A DNA stretch of 64,000 bases from JANNNF01 sp040385825 (GTDB lineage: Bacteria; Pseudomonadota; Alphaproteobacteria; Rhodobacterales; Rhodobacteraceae). Under the pieces are notes generated by a model. It was not told the origin of the DNA and made no database searches. It saw only the letters and a list, made by a program, of their open reading frames with translations. The stretch is from the NCBI GenBank assembly GCA_040385825.1, contig JAZKGQ010000018.1, positions 1 through 64,000 of the forward strand. The letters are read 5' to 3'. Made by a program: the position numbers and the translations under genes. Of this stretch, positions 26,149 to 35,271 are shown in pieces (the stretch's first letter is position 1; the number at the start of each line of letters is the position of its first letter).

Positions 26149-28050
26149 TCAGGCGAAGATATAGTCGCCCGCCACCGGGGCTGCGGCGTTGATCAGCGTG
26201 AACTGCACATCGCCGATCGCATCGCCGTCGGTATCGACGGACACCAGCGTATTGCTGCCGATGGCAGTCGTGGTGATGTCGCCAAAGCCGACGCCGTAGT
26301 CCGACAGGTCCAGCTTGTCGGTGCCAGAGACGAAATCCAGCACGCTGTCAGCGCCCGCGTTGCCCGCAAAGACAAAGGTATCGCTGCCGATGCCGCCGAT
26401 GAAGCTGTCGTCGCCCGCGCCGCCATCGATCACGTCATTGCCGGCCCCGCCGACCAGAAAGTCGTTGACCTGGCTGCCGGTTATCGTGTCATCCCCCATG
26501 CCTGCGTTGACGTAATAGGACCGGGCCTCATCCGACTCGTCAAAGCGGTTGTTGGCGCTGGTGCCCAGGTCCACCACGGCAAACTGGTCGCCGCGCGCAG
26601 TACCGCTGACCAGATCGCGCACGTCAAAGGTGAAGGCCCCGGTGCTGACAAAGCGGATGCCTTCGTCGTCAAAGCGGCTGATGTCGCCCGCCAGGGCATC
26701 CGCCGCGCCTTCGGCCTGCACGCGCACCGCAAAGGCGCCGTCCTGATTGGCCAGGGTGCCCGCATCGCGCAGCGCGCCGTTGCCGACCTCGGCGCTGGTG
26801 AAGGTCAGGCGTACCTGCGTGACCCCCGCCGCTGCCGCCACATTGACGCTGTCCATGCCGGACCCCAGATTGACCCGGTCGGGCCCGTCGGTGCTGACGT
26901 TCAGGATGGCCGTATCATCGCCGCCATTGCCAGTGATGCGGTCCATCCCGCCACCGCCGATGAAACTGTCATTCCCCGCCAGCCCCACCAGCATGTCATC
27001 GCCCGCGCCGCCGACCAGAAAGTCATTCGCCGACCCGCCGCTGATGGTGTCGTTGCCCATGCCCGCGTTGACATAGGTGGCGCGGACGGATGCCGACTCG
27101 TCGATGGTGTCATTTCCAGCGGTGCCCAGTTGCACGACCGCAAACTGATCGCCGCGCGCCGCCCCGCTGACCAGATCGCGCACGTCAAAGGTGAAGGCCC
27201 CGGTGCTGACAAACCGTGTGCCTTCATCGTCAAACCGGCTGACAAGGCCGACCTTCACGTCGCCCGTGATCTCGGATTGCAGGCGCACGGCCAGCCCGCC
27301 GTCCTGATTGGTCAGGCTGCCCGCATCGGTGGCGCTGCCATTGCCGATCTCGGCGCTGGTGAAGGTCAGGCGAACCTGGGTGGTGTTTGCCCCGACCGCG
27401 ACGTTGACGGTATCCAGACCTTCGCCCAGATCGACGCGGTCGGTGCCATCGGTGCCGGTGTTGAAGATCGCGGTATCATTGCCCCGGCCGCCATAGATCA
27501 GATCATCGCCGCCGCCGCCGATGAAGCTGTCATTGCCCGCCCGCCCGCGCAGTTGGTCATTGCCGGCCCCGCCGACCAGAAAGTCATTGGCCTGACCTCC
27601 GGATACCGTGTCATTGCCCATGCCTGCGTTGACGTAATAGGCCCGGACCTCGCCGGATTCGTCGTATGTGTCAGCCCCGCCGGTGCCAAGCTGCACCACG
27701 TCAAACTGGTTGCCGCGCGCCACGCCGCTGACCAGATCGCGCACGTCAAAGGTGAAGCCGCCCGCGCTGTCCAGGCGGATGCCTTCGTCGTCAAACCGGC
27801 TGATGGCCCCGACAAGCACGTCAGACGCGCCTTCGGCCTGCACGCGCACCGCAAGACCGCCGTCCTGATTGGTCATTGTCCCTGCATCAACCGCGCGGCC
27901 ATTGCCGACCTCGGCGCTGGTAAAGGTCACGCGGACCTGTGATGTGGCGGGTTCGGCGTCGATGCCGACAACATCGTCGCCCACGCCAAGATCAAGGGTC
28001 AACGCCGGATCGAGGTCGATATTGAAGTGCACGGTATCATCGTTTTCCAT
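26149..28050 (-). CDS. Repetitive RTX-like calcium-binding protein
   Basis: A 633-aa acidic protein with three near-identical 187-residue repeats (about residues 38-598). Each carries a QVRxTFTSAEVGNG strand, SRFDDEG, FTFDVRDLVSG, YVNAGMGNDT, and short RTX-like runs such as GGAGNDQLRG and GNDSFIGGGG. The C-terminus (GSDTFVFAG, SVLDFVSGTDKLDLSDYG) matches the end of RTX/serralysin-type proteins carrying type I secretion signals. No N-terminal signal peptide is seen. The start follows AAGGAATATCACC; the frame further upstream is not used. Likely secreted by a type I system encoded elsewhere; function unknown. Confidence 0.8.
   Translation of the reverse strand: MENDDTVHFNIDLDPALTLDLGVGDDVVGIDAEPATSQVRVTFTSAEVGNGRAVDAGTMTNQDGGLAVRVQAEGASDVLVGAISRFDDEGIRLDSAGGFTFDVRDLVSGVARGNQFDVVQLGTGGADTYDESGEVRAYYVNAGMGNDTVSGGQANDFLVGGAGNDQLRGRAGNDSFIGGGGDDLIYGGRGNDTAIFNTGTDGTDRVDLGEGLDTVNVAVGANTTQVRLTFTSAEIGNGSATDAGSLTNQDGGLAVRLQSEITGDVKVGLVSRFDDEGTRFVSTGAFTFDVRDLVSGAARGDQFAVVQLGTAGNDTIDESASVRATYVNAGMGNDTISGGSANDFLVGGAGDDMLVGLAGNDSFIGGGGMDRITGNGGDDTAILNVSTDGPDRVNLGSGMDSVNVAAAAGVTQVRLTFTSAEVGNGALRDAGTLANQDGAFAVRVQAEGAADALAGDISRFDDEGIRFVSTGAFTFDVRDLVSGTARGDQFAVVDLGTSANNRFDESDEARSYYVNAGMGDDTITGSQVNDFLVGGAGNDVIDGGAGDDSFIGGIGSDTFVFAGNAGADSVLDFVSGTDKLDLSDYGVGFGDITTTAIGSNTLVSVDTDGDAIGDVQFTLINAAAPVAGDYIFA
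26257..27939. repeat. Three 561-bp tandem repeats inside the RTX-like gene
   Basis: The anchor GGCGCTGG in front of the AAGGTCA strand occurs at 26791, 27352 and 27913, exactly 561 bp apart each time (187 codons). The copies are strongly similar at DNA level with scattered substitutions. Confidence 0.85.
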
Positions 28051-28254
28051 GGTGATATTCCTTGAATGACTACATCTGACCCGCCGCTGATTGCGCTGGA
28101 CGGAATTGGCGACCGGACCCCGCACAGACCGCAGGCACAGACCGGGGCCTCGGTGCGACCCATGCGCAGATACGAAAGAAAACCCGCAAGGTTGCAGGCG
28201 GGACCGGTGATCCCGGTCACAAGACGGTGAAGGGGGCGTGACCCGCGGGCGGCG

Positions 28255-29049
28255 TCAGTCCTTGCCGCGGCGCAGCGGTTGCAGCAGCAGCCGGTCCAGC
28301 CACTGATCGCGCGGGCTGGCAAAGGCCCCGATGCCGGTGACGACCCCGTCCTGCCCGGCCACGGGGGCGGCGCGGTAGGTGCCGAAGATCCGGTCCCACC
28401 ACGGCACGGTAAAGCCATAGTTGCTGTCGGTTTCCGCCCGCAGCGCGGAATGGTGAATGCGGTGCATGTCTGGCGTGACCAGCACCAGCCGGGTCAGCCG
28501 TTCCACCCTTGCAGGCAGACGGATGTTGGCGTGGTTGAACAGGGACGAGGCGTTCAGCACCACCTCGAACAGCAGCACCGCCACGGCCGGCGGGCCAAGC
28601 AGGGCTATGACCACCAGCTTTATCAGCATCGACAGCACGATCTCGGCGGGGTGAAAGCGCAGGCCGGTGACCGCATCGACGCAAGGGTCGGCGTGGTGCA
28701 TCCGGTGCAGCCGCCACAGCCACGGCACCGCGTGAAACACCAGATGCTGGGTCCAGATCGCCAGATCCAGGATCAGGATGGCCAGCAGCGCCTCGGCCCA
28801 GACCGGCCAGTCCACCAGCGCGAACAGCCCCAGGCCCCGCTCTTGCGCCCAGACCGCCATGCCGACCGCCGCCACCGGAAACAGCACCCGGATCAGCGCC
28901 GCATCTAGCGCCACCAGCGCAAAGGTGTTGGACCAGCGCAGCAGGCGCGGCAGATCCTGGCGGCGGTGTGGTGCGGCCAGTTCCCAGACCATCATCCCGG
29001 CCAGCACGGTCAGAAAGACCGTCAGCCGGATCGGGGCTTCGTTCACCAT
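28255..29049 (-). CDS. Sterol desaturase / fatty acid hydroxylase-family protein
   Basis: A 264-aa membrane protein with about four hydrophobic segments and the three histidine clusters of the di-iron family: QHLVFHAVP, HRMHH (followed by FHP) and HRIHHS. Family members hydroxylate or desaturate lipids, sterols, hopanoids or carotenoids. It starts directly at the stop of the ornithine cyclodeaminase-like gene (no gap), so it is probably the last gene of that minus-strand run. The substrate is not inferable. Confidence 0.88.
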   Translation of the reverse strand: MVNEAPIRLTVFLTVLAGMMVWELAAPHRRQDLPRLLRWSNTFALVALDAALIRVLFPVAAVGMAVWAQERGLGLFALVDWPVWAEALLAILILDLAIWTQHLVFHAVPWLWRLHRMHHADPCVDAVTGLRFHPAEIVLSMLIKLVVIALLGPPAVAVLLFEVVLNASSLFNHANIRLPARVERLTRLVLVTPDMHRIHHSALRAETDSNYGFTVPWWDRIFGTYRAAPVAGQDGVVTGIGAFASPRDQWLDRLLLQPLRRGKD

Positions 29050-29949
29050 TCAGCGTCCCTGCCACATGGCCGCGATATAGCTGGCCGTCATCAGGTCAAG
29101 ATGCGCGCCACCGCCGTTCTTGGCAATCGTGATGTCATCGGGGCTGGTGCGGGCAAAGCGGGCGGGCGGGTCGTAATAATCGGCCAGGATGTGATCCTCG
29201 GTGATCGCCCCCGATGCCAGCGGCATCATCAGCTCGCCGATATGGTGAAGGGTGGTGGCGCGGCTGTCGACGAACAGGCGGGCGCGCTGCATGGCGGTAT
29301 CATCCACCTCGCGCATCTTGGGGTTATAGGCGCCGATCAGGTCCAGATGCTGGCCGGGTTGCAGCCAGTCCCCATGGATCAGTGGTTCGGTGGCCATGGT
29401 GCAGGTGCAGATCACATCGGCCGCACGCACCGCCGTTTCCAGATCATCGGCCACGCCGTGGCCCATGGCGGCGGCACTGGCGCGGGTCCGGCTCCAGATG
29501 GTAAACCGCGCGTCGGGCCAGAGGCTGCGGTAGGCATCGACCATCGAGCGCGCCACGGTGCCTGCCCCCACGATCAGGAAATTGCGGCTGTCAGGCCGCG
29601 CAAGGCGGGACGCGGCAAGCAGGCTGTCGCCTGCGGTTTTCCATCTGGTCACAAGGTGGAAATCGACCAGCGACGACAATTCGCCCGTCTTGTCGTCAAA
29701 CAGGGTGACGACGCCGTTGATGGTGGGTTTGCCGATGGCAGCATTGGCGGGAACCACGGTGGCGACCTTGACCAAGGCCCCCAGCCCGTCGATCCACGCC
29801 GCACGGTCCAGCAGCGTATCGCCGCCCCGGAACAGGAACAGGTCGTTGATCTGCGCGCGGGGCAGGGCGTGGCCCGCCTCGATTGCCTGCGTGAGGCCCG
29901 CCCAGGACAGCAGGGGTTCAGCCTCGCGGCCAATGAAGGGAACGGTCAT
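29050..29949 (-). CDS. Ornithine cyclodeaminase / mu-crystallin-family protein
   Basis: A 299-aa NAD(P)-dependent enzyme of the OCD/CRYM family. It has the Rossmann glycine motif in FLIVGAGTVARSMVDAYR (about residues 124-141), KVATVVPANA with the substrate-binding Lys, and GAYNPKMREVDD. Members include ornithine cyclodeaminase, alanine dehydrogenase, ketimine reductase and opine-type dehydrogenases. The gene overlaps the HAD gene by 4 bp. The precise reaction cannot be told. Confidence 0.85.
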   Translation of the reverse strand: MTVPFIGREAEPLLSWAGLTQAIEAGHALPRAQINDLFLFRGGDTLLDRAAWIDGLGALVKVATVVPANAAIGKPTINGVVTLFDDKTGELSSLVDFHLVTRWKTAGDSLLAASRLARPDSRNFLIVGAGTVARSMVDAYRSLWPDARFTIWSRTRASAAAMGHGVADDLETAVRAADVICTCTMATEPLIHGDWLQPGQHLDLIGAYNPKMREVDDTAMQRARLFVDSRATTLHHIGELMMPLASGAITEDHILADYYDPPARFARTSPDDITIAKNGGGAHLDLMTASYIAAMWQGR

Positions 29950-30569
29950 GCGGCCTCCGCTTCGGTCAACAGTCCAAGGTCAACCAGACGCGTGGCCCAA
30001 GCCTCCGCCCCGGTAAACACATGCCCCTGCCAGCCGCGCGCAGTGGCGGCGGCGATGTTTTCGGGCTTGTCATCGACAAAGATCAGGGCGGCAGGGGGCA
30101 GGCCGCAATCAGCCTCGACTGCGGCATAAATCGCGGGGTCGGGTTTCAGCATCCGCATCCGGCCCGACACATATTCGCGGTCGAATTCGTTCAGAAAATC
30201 GAACCGGGTCTGGGCAAAGGCAAAGGTTTCGTCGCCAAAATTGGTCAGCGCGAACACCGGCACCCCCTTGGCCCGCAAGGCGCGCAGCAGGCGCACGGAA
30301 TGGTCGATCACCGGGTCCACCATCTGCACCCAGTCATCATGCCACCAGCGGATCTCGGTGGCCCAATGGGGGTGAGCATCCGCCAGACCGTACAGCGTGG
30401 CGCGGAATGCCGCCCCGCCGTCAACGGCCAGATTGGCAGCCTCGATCGGCACTTCGGCGAACAGGGCGCGGCGGCGGTCGGCCCCGATGCGGGCGTCGTA
30501 GAACGCGTCGGGGTTCCAGCCGATCAGCACATTGCCGATATCAAAGATCACCGCTTGGGGCTGCAACAT
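29946..30569 (-). CDS. HAD-family phosphatase, YihX-like
   Basis: A 207-aa HAD subfamily IA hydrolase. Motif I is AVIFDIGNVLIGW (Asp nucleophile; Gly in the usual second-Asp place, as in YihX-type enzymes), motif II is FALTNFG, and motif III/IV lies in KPDPAIYAAVE and IFVDDKPENI. The ATG at 30569 has GGAAGG six bases upstream; a GTG at 30596 is the alternative. It overlaps the end of the EamA transporter gene by 29 bp and the OCD gene by 4 bp. Likely a sugar- or metabolite-phosphate phosphatase. Confidence 0.85.
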   Translation of the reverse strand: MLQPQAVIFDIGNVLIGWNPDAFYDARIGADRRRALFAEVPIEAANLAVDGGAAFRATLYGLADAHPHWATEIRWWHDDWVQMVDPVIDHSVRLLRALRAKGVPVFALTNFGDETFAFAQTRFDFLNEFDREYVSGRMRMLKPDPAIYAAVEADCGLPPAALIFVDDKPENIAAATARGWQGHVFTGAEAWATRLVDLGLLTEAEAA

Positions 30570-31506
30570 TTTGAACCTTCCGTCGTATCGTTTCACGCCA
30601 GAGCGTATAAAGACCCGCGCCGCAGATCAGCGCAATCCCCACCCAGCCCGTCGCGTCGGGCAAGGTGCCAAAGATCACCGCGCCCCAGAAAATCGCCATC
30701 GGCATGCCGATATATTCAAACGGCGCAATCAGCGCGGCCTCGGTGGTGCGGTAGGCCTGCGACATCATCATGCCGCCAATGCCCACGGCAAAGCCGGTGG
30801 CGGCAAAGGCCCACCAGTCGGGCATGGCGGGCACGATCCACGGGCGGAACAGAAAGGCCAGCGAGGGGTCGGACGACCCCGACAGATGCCCGTCCCCCAC
30901 CCACAGCCCCATGGTCGACGACACCACGATAAACCCCGCCTGCACATAAAAGCTGAAGGTCACGGCGGATTCCGTATCGCGCATCCGGCGGGTCATCATG
31001 TGGCTGGTGGCATAGCAGGCCGCCGAGATCAGCACGAGGATGGCCGCAGGCTGGATCACCCCGGCGCCGGGACGCAGCATCACGATCACCCCCAGCAACC
31101 CCACCCCGACCGCCGCCCACCGGCGCGGACCCACCGGTTCATGCAGGAACACCGCCGACATGGTGGTCACCAGCAAGGGCGCGATGAAGGCGGTGGCCAC
31201 GGCATCGGCCAGTGGCATCGCAGCAAGGCCAAGGAAGTAGGTGACGTTGGACACCATCACCACCGACACGCGGAACAGGTGTTCCCTGGGGCGGCGGGTG
31301 ATCAACTGGCGAAACCCCGTGCCGCTGACCACGATCACCGCCGCGATCAGCACCATCCCGATCAGCGCGCGGATCAGGATGACCTGATGCAGCGCATAGG
31401 TGCCCGACAGCGCCTTGATGGCAAGGTCATTGACCGACAGGATCAGCGCGCCGCCAAGGGCGAACAGAATGCCCGTGACGGGGCGGCTTTGCGGTACGGC
31501 GGTCAT
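30541..31506 (-). CDS. EamA-type DMT transporter
   Basis: An inner-membrane protein of about 321 aa with ten predicted helices in two EamA halves, e.g. GILFALGGALILSVNDLAIKAL and AVGVGLLGVIVMLRPGAG. Members of the drug/metabolite transporter superfamily export or import amino acids, nucleosides and other metabolites. The start is uncertain: ATG 31506 (MTAVPQSRPV) sits close to the first helix, whereas ATG 31578 would add a 24-residue polar stretch; neither has a strong ribosome-binding site. It is the first gene of the run overlapping the HAD gene. Confidence 0.85.
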   Translation of the reverse strand: MTAVPQSRPVTGILFALGGALILSVNDLAIKALSGTYALHQVILIRALIGMVLIAAVIVVSGTGFRQLITRRPREHLFRVSVVMVSNVTYFLGLAAMPLADAVATAFIAPLLVTTMSAVFLHEPVGPRRWAAVGVGLLGVIVMLRPGAGVIQPAAILVLISAACYATSHMMTRRMRDTESAVTFSFYVQAGFIVVSSTMGLWVGDGHLSGSSDPSLAFLFRPWIVPAMPDWWAFAATGFAVGIGGMMMSQAYRTTEAALIAPFEYIGMPMAIFWGAVIFGTLPDATGWVGIALICGAGLYTLWRETIRRKVQNVAAPSGDL

Positions 31507-31589
31507 GCCGCCACTTGAGGCCGGGCGCGGCGGGGCGTCTGTTCTGCCCGCGACATGGGGGCCATATGGGGCCGACATGGACGCGACAG

Positions 31590-32036
31590 TTACGCCTTTG
31601 CCGCGCGCACCAGCCGTTCCAGCACCTCAAGAAAGCGGGATCGGTCGGCCTTGGAAAACAGCTTGCCGCCGCCCTGACGGAACGGGTCGGCGGATCGCAG
31701 GTCCTGCATCAGATCGCGGGTGGCCAGCACGTTGCCGATGTTGCGGTCGTGCAATTCCTCGCCGTTGTGCTTCAGAACCTTCGCCCCTGCCGCCACGCAT
31801 TTCGCGGCCAGGGGGATGTCGCCCGTCACCACCACATCGCCCGGCCCGCAGGCCTCGGCGATCCACTTGTCGGCCTCGTCCGGGCCATCGGCCACAAAGA
31901 CCGACTCCACCAGCGGGTTTGCCGAAGGCCGGATGCCACCGTTCGACACCAACACCATCCGCATGCCGTGGCGGGTGGCGACACGTTCAGCCTCGGCCTT
32001 GACCGGGCAGGCATCGGCGTCGATGTAGAGGGTCAT
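31590..32036 (-). CDS. YaiI/YqxD family protein (DUF188)
   Basis: A 148-aa conserved protein, recognised from the N-terminal LYIDADACPVK, VVTGDIPLAAKC and GEELHDRNIG. It is PIN-like in fold, suggesting a possible nuclease, but its biological role is not settled in the family. Single gene 24 bp downstream of fghA on the same strand. Confidence 0.9.
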   Translation of the reverse strand: MTLYIDADACPVKAEAERVATRHGMRMVLVSNGGIRPSANPLVESVFVADGPDEADKWIAEACGPGDVVVTGDIPLAAKCVAAGAKVLKHNGEELHDRNIGNVLATRDLMQDLRSADPFRQGGGKLFSKADRSRFLEVLERLVRAAKA

Positions 32037-32060
32037 GGCAGCACCCCGGAACTGAGGGTC

Positions 32061-32891
32061 TTACGCATGCAACGCGCCGGCGTGGAAGGCGACGTGTTCT
32101 TCCATGAAGGTCGAGATGAAGAAATACGAATGGTCATAGCCCTTCTGCATGCGGAACGACCCGCCCTGACGGCGTTCGGCCATCGCCCCTGCCAAAGCCT
32201 CGGGTTTCAGCAGATCCAGAAACTGATCCGCCGTGCCCTGATCAATCAGCATCGGCCCGTCAAAGCCGCGCTTTTTCATCAGCAGGGTGGCGTCATGTGC
32301 CGCCCATGTGGCCTCATCCGGCCCCAGATAGGCGGTAAACTGCTTGCGGCCCCAATCGCTGGCGGTCGGGTTGCAGATCGGCGCAAAGGCCGAAACCGAC
32401 CGGAACCGGCCCGGAAAGCTCATCGCCAGGGTCAGCGCGCCATGCCCGCCCATCGAATGGCCGGTGATGGATTGCGCCACCTCGGCCAGAGGGAAGGCCT
32501 TGAACAACTGGTCGGGCAGATCGTCGGTGATGTAATCCCACATGCGGAACTGCGGTGCCCATGGGGTTTGCGTGGCGTTGACGTAAAACCCGGCCCCCTG
32601 ACCCAGATCATAGGCCGCGTCGTTCGCCACGCCGTCGCCACGCGGCGAGGTGTCGGGAAACACCACGGCAATCCCGGCCTCGGCAGCCCAGCGTTGCGCC
32701 CCCGATTTGACCATGGCGTTTTCATGCGTGCAGGTCAGGCCCGACAGGAACCACAGCAGCGGCACCGGGCCATCTTCGGCCACTTCGGGCAGGAACAGCC
32801 CGAAGGTCATCTCGCCGCCGCAGGCAGCGGACTGGTGGCTGTACACCCCTTGGGTGCCGCCAAAGGCGCGGTTTTCTGACAGGGTTTTCAC
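32061..32891 (-). CDS. fghA: S-formylglutathione hydrolase
   Basis: A 276-aa esterase-D-type alpha/beta-hydrolase that splits S-formylglutathione to formate and glutathione in the glutathione-dependent formaldehyde detoxification route. The nucleophile is in GHSMGGHGAL (about residue 145). LLWFLSGLTCTHENAM and YDHSYFFISTFMEEH are family signatures, the latter carrying the catalytic His. Translation appears to start at GTG 32891, since GAAGGAG lies seven bases upstream. The partner formaldehyde dehydrogenase (AdhC) is not in the window. Confidence 0.93.
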   Translation of the reverse strand: MKTLSENRAFGGTQGVYSHQSAACGGEMTFGLFLPEVAEDGPVPLLWFLSGLTCTHENAMVKSGAQRWAAEAGIAVVFPDTSPRGDGVANDAAYDLGQGAGFYVNATQTPWAPQFRMWDYITDDLPDQLFKAFPLAEVAQSITGHSMGGHGALTLAMSFPGRFRSVSAFAPICNPTASDWGRKQFTAYLGPDEATWAAHDATLLMKKRGFDGPMLIDQGTADQFLDLLKPEALAGAMAERRQGGSFRMQKGYDHSYFFISTFMEEHVAFHAGALHA

Positions 32892-32905
32892 GGCCAGGCT
32901 CCTTC

Positions 32906-33832
32906 TTATGGGTTCACAAGGGCAATCACGCCCGTCACCGTCAGCACCGAAACCACGGTGGATATCAGGATCGCGGTCGACACCCGTTGCGGCGCAATAC
33001 CGTAATGCTGCGCCAGAATATAGACATTGCCCGCCACCGGCAGGGCGGCGGCGGCAATCATCACGCCCGCAGCATAGGCGTCCACGTCAAACACATACAG
33101 GGCGGCCACCGCCACGGCACAGGGATGCAGCACCAGCTTGGCGAAAGACAGCCAGACCGCCACCTCGGCGCGTTCCGCCCGGCGCCCGGCCAGCGAGGCC
33201 CCGATGGCAAACAGCGCGCAGGGCGTGGCGGCTGCCCCCAGCAAGGTCATGAATTCATTGACCGGCACCGGCAGCGTCAACCCCGACGCCCCCCAGGCCA
33301 GCCCCAGCACGATCGACACGATCATCGGATTGGACAGCAGGCCCATCCCGAGGATGCGGAAAATTCCAAGGCTCATCCGGCCTTCGCGAAAGCCCGCGAT
33401 CAGCATGGTCAGTACGGATGTGAACACGATCAGATCGACCGACAGCACCAGCAGCACCGGCCCCACGGCGCGCGGCCCGATCAGCAGCGACAGCATCGGT
33501 ATGCCCAGAAACCCGACATTGCCGATCACGCCGCAATGGGCCTCGACCACCGCCTCTTGCGCGCCCGCCCCCCGCAGCAGCGCCACCCCGGCCACAATCG
33601 CCCAGACAAGCACCGAGGCAGAAAGATAGGCCCAGACAAAGGGCCAGCTGAACACCTCGCCCAGTGACAGGTTGGCCGCAAAGCCGAAAATCATTGCCGA
33701 CAGCGGAAAGTAAAACACGAACTTGGTCAGAAAGGTCGTGGCCTCGGGCGTGAAGAAACGCAGCCGCCCGGCCAGAAAGCCAAGGCCGATCACGGCAAAG
33801 AACGGCAGGGTTTTCAACAGGATTGCGAGCAT
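32906..33832 (-). CDS. AEC (auxin efflux carrier)-family transporter
   Basis: A 308-aa membrane protein with about ten helices arranged as two repeats, beginning AILLKTLPFFAVIGLGFLAGRL. Other family segments are EAHCGVIGNVGFLGIPMLSLLIGP and GVMIAAAALPVAGNVYILAQHYG. AEC proteins carry carboxylates such as malate or malonate, but the solute cannot be named here. It lies 14 bp upstream of fghA on the same strand. Confidence 0.88.
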   Translation of the reverse strand: MLAILLKTLPFFAVIGLGFLAGRLRFFTPEATTFLTKFVFYFPLSAMIFGFAANLSLGEVFSWPFVWAYLSASVLVWAIVAGVALLRGAGAQEAVVEAHCGVIGNVGFLGIPMLSLLIGPRAVGPVLLVLSVDLIVFTSVLTMLIAGFREGRMSLGIFRILGMGLLSNPMIVSIVLGLAWGASGLTLPVPVNEFMTLLGAAATPCALFAIGASLAGRRAERAEVAVWLSFAKLVLHPCAVAVAALYVFDVDAYAAGVMIAAAALPVAGNVYILAQHYGIAPQRVSTAILISTVVSVLTVTGVIALVNP

Positions 33833-33890
33833 CTGCCGTTCATTTCATGCCCCTACGGTCAAGGCAAGGCGTAGGGCTGCGGTTTTCCCC

Positions 33891-34865
33891 TCAGCCGCCC
33901 CCGATCAGCGCCCCTGCCGCAAACACAAGACCGCCGCCCAGCACCACCTGCAAGGCCGCGCGCAGGAAGGGGGTTTCCATATAGCGGTTCTGAATCCAGG
34001 CAATCGCCCACAGTTCGACGAACACCACCACCATGGCAATCGTGGTGGCGGTCCAGAAATCGGGAATCAAATAGGGCAGGGCGTGGCCAAGCCCGCCCAC
34101 AGTGGTCATCACCCCACTGGCAAAGCCGCGCTTCCACGGGCTGCCCCGGCCCGATAGCACGCCATCGTCATGCGCGGCTTCGGTGAACCCCATCGAAATG
34201 CCCGCCCCGACAGAGGCCGCAAGCCCGACCAGCAGGGTGGTGCGGGTGTCTTGCGTGGCAAAGGCGGTGGCGAAAATCGGCGCGAGGGTGGACACCGACC
34301 CATCCATCAGCCCCGCCAGCCCCGGCTGAACCCAAGTCAGGATGAACTGGCGTCTGGCGGTGGTATCCTCGGTGGCGCGGGCGTCCCCGGTCAGCGCGGT
34401 TTGCAGGCCATCGGCGCGGACCTCGTGCCCGGCCTCGGCCTGCGCCAGATCGCCCAGCAGGCGGCGGGTGGCGGCATCGGTCGTGCGGGCGGCGGCGCGT
34501 TCGTAAAAGGCGCGGGCCGCCTGTTCCATCGCCTGCGCCTCGGCCCGGATGGCCGCAAGGCTCAGCCCCTGCGTCAGCCAGATGGGGCGGCGGGCATGGA
34601 ACCCCGCCACATGCTCGCGCCGGATCAGCGGGATCATCTCGCCGAACCGCGCCCGGTGCAGGTCGATCAGCCGCTGGCGGTGGCTGTCTTCCTCAACCGC
34701 CATGGCCGAAAAGATCGCGGCTGTCGCGGCATATTCGCCCCGCAGGGTTGCGGCATAGGTGCGGTAGATGCGGGCGTCGTCTTCCTCGGATGAAATCGCC
34801 AGCGCCAGCACCTCTTGCTCCGAAAGATCGGCAAAGCGGCGGCGGTTGGTGAGGGAGCTGAGCAT
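33891..34865 (-). CDS. mbfA: Membrane-bound ferritin/VIT1 fusion iron exporter (MbfA type)
   Basis: A 324-aa fusion. An N-terminal rubrerythrin-like domain (about 1-150) carries di-iron residues in ISSEEDDARIYRTY, AMAVEEDSHRQRL and DLAQAEAGHEVRA. A C-terminal VIT1/CCC1 domain (about 165-324) has five helices including GLAGLMDGSVSTLAPIFA and GISMGFTEAAHDDG. MbfA proteins export Fe(II) and protect against iron and peroxide stress. ATG 34865 is chosen with GAGAC upstream; GTG 34877 is possible. The divergent promoter region holds three TGAAC-N6-GTTCA sites, implying control by the nearby TetR protein. Confidence 0.88.
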   Translation of the reverse strand: MLSSLTNRRRFADLSEQEVLALAISSEEDDARIYRTYAATLRGEYAATAAIFSAMAVEEDSHRQRLIDLHRARFGEMIPLIRREHVAGFHARRPIWLTQGLSLAAIRAEAQAMEQAARAFYERAAARTTDAATRRLLGDLAQAEAGHEVRADGLQTALTGDARATEDTTARRQFILTWVQPGLAGLMDGSVSTLAPIFATAFATQDTRTTLLVGLAASVGAGISMGFTEAAHDDGVLSGRGSPWKRGFASGVMTTVGGLGHALPYLIPDFWTATTIAMVVVFVELWAIAWIQNRYMETPFLRAALQVVLGGGLVFAAGALIGGG

Positions 34866-34937
34866 GGCATGTCTCACAGTCTGGAATCATTCTAATCTAC
34901 AGCCGCCGCAAGCCGCCACAAGGGCGTTTTGGCAAAA

Positions 34938-35010
34938 TGAACAGATCAGTTCACTTTTTGCTTGCCAAACTGAACGACTCGGTTCACTTATATCTGAACG
35001 AAACAGTTCA
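34938..35010. promoter_or_regulatory. Three TGAAC-N6-GTTCA operators in a divergent promoter
   Basis: The same 16-bp palindrome occurs at 34938-34953, 34971-34986 and 34995-35010, all with intact TGAAC and GTTCA arms and six-base centres (AGATCA, GACTCG, GAAACA). The AT-rich stretch between them offers TTGCCA (34962) and TTATAT (34988) as rough promoter boxes. The array lies between mbfA and the small peptide/TetR operon and is best explained as that TetR's operator. Confidence 0.75.
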
Positions 35011-35025
35011 GATATGGAGACTGCC

Positions 35026-35208
35026 ATGAAACTCGCCGCCCCCGCCCTTGGTGCCGCCCTGATCGCACTGACGCTGACCGTAACCCCCGCTGCCGCCTTT
35101 TCGGTGACGTTCAGCCTGCCCAGCCTGACCTTCCCCGACAGCGACGTGACGGCCTCGACCAAAACCTGCGATGCGGCGCAAACCTCTGTCTGCACGCCGA
35201 AAAACTAG
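35026..35208 (+). CDS. Small secreted peptide with two cysteines (60 aa)
   Basis: A 60-aa protein. The signal peptide MKLAAPALGAALIALTLTV continues TPAAA and is followed by a mature part of about 36 residues starting FSVTFSLPSL. The mature peptide has two Cys (KTCDAAQTSVCTPKN near the C-terminus) that could form a disulfide in the periplasm. GGAGACTGCC precedes the ATG. It is the first gene of the TetR operon and directly follows the three operators. I recognise no family; periplasmic metal or stress binding is speculation from the mbfA neighbour. Confidence 0.65.
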   Translation: MKLAAPALGAALIALTLTVTPAAAFSVTFSLPSLTFPDSDVTASTKTCDAAQTSVCTPKN

Positions 35209-35271
35209 GGTCGGTCGCGGTGGCTTGCCGGCTGTGTCGCGGATGATCTATGGTTGCCGAAAGGGGATGCC

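Noticed and set aside
26257..27939. Possible CRISPR array from regularly spaced repeats
   Set aside because: The period is 561 bp and lies inside an intact reading frame; no short identical repeats with unique spacers and no cas genes were seen.
25768..27942. A 724-codon open frame antisense to the RTX-like gene
   Set aside because: Its repeats are the reverse-frame image of the 561-bp repeats, and it starts inside the kinase receiver domain. The minus-strand gene has a start, a ribosome-binding site and RTX motifs.
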